Shown here: positions 15,945 through 18,014 of the stretch, piece after piece | Position numbering within the stretch: the stretch's first letter is position 1 | How the letters are laid out: each line of letters opens with the position of its first letter | Origin: Flavobacteriales bacterium | GTDB taxonomy: Bacteria > Bacteroidota > Bacteroidia > Flavobacteriales_D > Sanyastnellaceae | DNA: 18,014 bases | Assembly (NCBI GenBank): GCA_030728235.1 | Contig: JANRAA010000227.1 | Location: 1 to 18,014 of the forward strand | Direction: 5' to 3' | The notes under the pieces: generated by a model | Databases searched by the model: none | Told to the model about the DNA's origin: nothing | Seen by the model: only the letters and a program-made list of their open reading frames with translations | Made by a program: the position numbers and the translations under genes

Positions 15945-17009
15945 TTGAAAACAGCTAAGAAATATCAAGTTTTGGGGGTAATGTCGGGCACATCTCTCGA
16001 CGGACTGGACCTCGCACTTTGTAGGTTTACAGAGGGAGATACGTGGAGTTACACAATCGAGAGGGCTACAACTGTGCCTTATCCGCAGGTTTGGCAAGAC
16101 AGATTGCGTGCGGCTCATCAGCTGAGTGGGGAAGGATTTATTATGCTTGATAGGTCATATGCGCAGTGGACCGGTGAGCAGATTCGATTGTGGTTGCATG
16201 CCATTTCACGGGATGTAAATTTTGTATCCATGCACGGACATACCATTTTTCATAGGCCAGAAATTGGGGTTACCAGTCAGATTGGGCATCCAGCTGTTGT
16301 TGCTGCGATTAGTGGATGCGACGTCGTGGGTGATTTCCGCGTTTCAGATGTCGCTTTGGGAGGGCAAGGAGCACCATTGGTGCCGATTGGCGATGAGCTT
16401 TTGTTTCATGAGTATGCTGCTTGTCTGAATCTGGGAGGCTTTGCGAATATTTCAATGAACATAGACAAACAGCGACGTGCTTGGGATGTGTGCCCTGTTA
16501 ATTTCGTATTGAACCACCTCGCTCGTCGAACGGGCGCTGCTTTTGATTCAGGAGGCGAACTGACATCGAGAGGGAATGTTGATGAGGCGTTGTTGTCGAA
16601 ACTCGAAAGACATCCATTTTTTGCTCAAGAAGGCCCAAAGTCGCTCGGACGTGAATGGGTTGAGCAAGAAGTTTTGCCTCTAATGGTTGACCTTCCGATA
16701 CGAGATTTACTGCGCACGTATACTGAGCATATAGTCCTCCGCATACAGCATGAACTTCAAAACAGCTCAGGTAAGCTGCTCGTAACAGGCGGCGGGATTC
16801 ATAATTCATTTTTGAGAAAAGAACTGGAGACACGTCTTCAAATGGAGGTAGTTGTCCCCTCGAATGAATTAATCGACTTCAAAGAAGCTTTGATCTTTGC
16901 GTTTTTAGGCGTTTTGAGGTATCGAGAAGAGGTGAATGTACTCGCATCTGTAACAGGCGCTGTGGGTGACCATTGTGCAGGTAGTATATTTCTTTCAAGA
17001 TTAAAGTGA
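15945..17009 (+). CDS. anmK: Anhydro-N-acetylmuramic acid kinase
   Basis: AnmK opens and phosphorylates 1,6-anhydro-MurNAc to MurNAc-6-phosphate in peptidoglycan recycling. With the TTG start at 15945 the protein has 354 residues and begins MKTAKKYQVLGVMSGTSLDG, matching the family N-terminus. MSGTSLDG is at 13-20. SMHGHTIFHRP, GDFRVSDVALGGQGAPLVP (which includes the likely catalytic Asp135), NLGGFANIS, DVCPVNFVLN and the ATP-binding VTGGGIHNSF follow in order. The frame also offers a TTG at 15894 and another at 15939. The ATG at 15981 would delete the first strand of the fold. The 15894 start would span the acyl-CoA dehydrogenase promoter on the other strand, so I prefer 15945, though the start is uncertain. 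The amino acid dehydrogenase gene starts 47 nt downstream. Confidence 0.9.
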   Translation: MKTAKKYQVLGVMSGTSLDGLDLALCRFTEGDTWSYTIERATTVPYPQVWQDRLRAAHQLSGEGFIMLDRSYAQWTGEQIRLWLHAISRDVNFVSMHGHTIFHRPEIGVTSQIGHPAVVAAISGCDVVGDFRVSDVALGGQGAPLVPIGDELLFHEYAACLNLGGFANISMNIDKQRRAWDVCPVNFVLNHLARRTGAAFDSGGELTSRGNVDEALLSKLERHPFFAQEGPKSLGREWVEQEVLPLMVDLPIRDLLRTYTEHIVLRIQHELQNSSGKLLVTGGGIHNSFLRKELETRLQMEVVVPSNELIDFKEALIFAFLGVLRYREEVNVLASVTGAVGDHCAGSIFLSRLK

Positions 17010-17029
17010 GACACACCCGTTTCATTTCC

Positions 17030-17037
17030 TATTTTTG
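17030..17037 (+). promoter_or_regulatory. Bacteroidota -7 box TATTTTTG upstream of the amino acid dehydrogenase
   Basis: A perfect TAnnTTTG match in the 47-base gap after anmK, 19 nt before the ATG at 17057. No TTG is present at the usual -33 spacing, so the evidence is the box and its intergenic position only. Confidence 0.4.
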
Positions 17038-17056
17038 ACCCGTTTTTATATCTAGC

Positions 17057-18014
17057 ATGAAATCACTTTTGCAAGCCTACGAGGCGAAACAGCCTGAAAT
17101 CGTTTTTGAATGGAATGACCCTTACACTGAAGCCATAGGCTGGGTTGTTATTAACTCACTTCGAGGTGGCGCTGCGGGTGGTGGCACACGGATGCGTTTG
17201 GGATTAGATAAGCGTGAGGTAGAATCCTTGGCGAAAACCATGGAGATTAAATTCACCGTTTCAGGTCCACAAATCGGTGGTGCGAAGTCAGGTATCAACT
17301 TTGATCCACGTGACCCGCGGAAAAAGGAAGTCTTGGAGCGTTGGTATGCCGCGGTAACTCCTTTGTTGAAGCATTATTACGGAACAGGTGGAGATCTCAA
17401 TGTTGATGAGATCCACGAGGTTATTCCAATCACAGAAGATTGCGGTGTTTGGCATCCACAAGAGGGTGTGTTCAACGGGCACTTTCAGCCAAATGAAGCG
17501 CAAAAGGTAAAACGTATCGGAAACTTGCGTTTGGGAGTGATTAAAATCTTAGAAGACGAGAACTATAGTCCGGCAGTAGATCGAAAGTATTGCGTTGCGG
17601 ACATGATTACAGGATATGGCGTCGCCGAGTCGGTTCGTCATTTTTACAACATATACGGTGGCGAGTTGAAAGGCAAGAAAGTCATCGTACAAGGATGGGG
17701 TAACGTGGGTTCTGCTGCGGCTTATTACCTCGCTTCTGAGGGAGCGAAGATTGTGGGGATTATCGACAGAAATGGCGGCTTCATTGAGAAAGACGGAATG
17801 AGTTTCGAACGTGTCCGAGATTTGTTTTTGGGTAAAGACGGAAATGCCCTTCGCGCCGAAGGGATGTTGACTTTTGATGAAGTTAATGAGCGCGTTTGGT
17901 CGGTAGGTGCAGACGTGTTTTTGCCTTGTGCGGCTTCACGGTTGGTAGCTCAGGATCAAATAGAGAAGATGATAGCAGTAGGATTGCAGGTTGTGGCAAG
18001 CGGAGCGAATGTGC
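17057..18014 (+). CDS. Glu/Leu/Phe/Val family amino acid dehydrogenase (3' end outside window)
   Basis: This enzyme family oxidatively deaminates an L-amino acid to the 2-oxo acid with NAD(P). The frame opens at ATG 17057 (MKSLLQAYEAKQPEIVFEWN) and stays open for 319 codons to the window end, so the C-terminus is missing. The N-terminal domain shows RGGAAGGGTRMRLG (36-49), the catalytic Lys77 in IGGAKSGINFD and the GTGGDLNVDE block (109-118). The Rossmann domain begins with KKVIVQGWGNVGS (207-219), and Asp237 at the end of its second strand suggests NAD preference. Sequence alone does not say whether the substrate is glutamate, leucine or another amino acid. Confidence 0.9.
   Translation, partial: MKSLLQAYEAKQPEIVFEWNDPYTEAIGWVVINSLRGGAAGGGTRMRLGLDKREVESLAKTMEIKFTVSGPQIGGAKSGINFDPRDPRKKEVLERWYAAVTPLLKHYYGTGGDLNVDEIHEVIPITEDCGVWHPQEGVFNGHFQPNEAQKVKRIGNLRLGVIKILEDENYSPAVDRKYCVADMITGYGVAESVRHFYNIYGGELKGKKVIVQGWGNVGSAAAYYLASEGAKIVGIIDRNGGFIEKDGMSFERVRDLFLGKDGNALRAEGMLTFDEVNERVWSVGADVFLPCAASRLVAQDQIEKMIAVGLQVVASGANV

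Noticed and set aside
1..18014. Mobile elements, CRISPR arrays, tRNA or rRNA genes
   Set aside because: No transposase or integrase, no evenly spaced direct repeats, and no gap large enough for an RNA gene with cloverleaf features was seen.

Overview
The window looks like a contiguous stretch of chromosome from a member of the Bacteroidota, most probably a marine-type Flavobacteriales (Cryomorphaceae/Schleiferiaceae-like) organism. The evidence is a type IX secretion pair (porU-porV) found only in this phylum, starts without Shine-Dalgarno sequences, several intergenic matches to the Bacteroidota -7 promoter box TAnnTTTG, and housekeeping proteins of flavobacterial type. The lineage is inferred from protein content and cannot be fixed below order from the sequence alone. 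I see no rRNA, tRNA, CRISPR, insertion sequence or phage gene. Coding density is very high and no gene-free stretch exceeds about 100 bases.

Layout. Bases 1-5588 (+): porU (its 5' end lies outside the window), porV and ispF. Bases 5585-7083 (-): a two-gene unit with a VTC-type polyphosphate polymerase domain protein followed by a DUF4956 membrane protein, translationally coupled by ATGA. Bases 7158-10026 (+): cytidine deaminase, then pyruvate dehydrogenase E1 alpha and E2. Bases 10090-12195 (+): recG, reached after a strong hairpin terminator. Bases 12196-15858 (-): an acyl-CoA dehydrogenase and downstream of it a large anchored or secreted protein with a beta-propeller-like C-terminal half. 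Bases 15945-18014 (+): anmK and an incomplete Glu/Leu/Phe/Val-type amino acid dehydrogenase that runs off the window end.

How the genes work together. PorU and PorV are partners in the type IX secretion attachment complex: PorV shuttles cargo and PorU removes the C-terminal sorting domain at the outer membrane. pdhA and pdhC supply two of the pyruvate dehydrogenase subunits; E1 beta and E3 must lie elsewhere. The VTC/DUF4956 pair is the most interesting candidate system: a soluble tunnel-fold catalytic domain next to a separate five-helix membrane partner, which could be a split bacterial counterpart of the eukaryotic VTC polyphosphate synthase/translocase. The remaining genes are ordinary metabolism (isoprenoid, pyrimidine salvage, fatty acid or branched-chain oxidation, cell wall recycling, amino acid catabolism) and DNA repair.

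Several longest-ORF starts appear wrong. porU is open to base 1, porV probably starts at 3858, the propeller protein at 14628 and anmK at a TTG at 15945. Compact gene junctions are also notable: two convergent pairs meet with overlapping or abutting stop codons, and the pdhC terminator merges with the recG -7 box.
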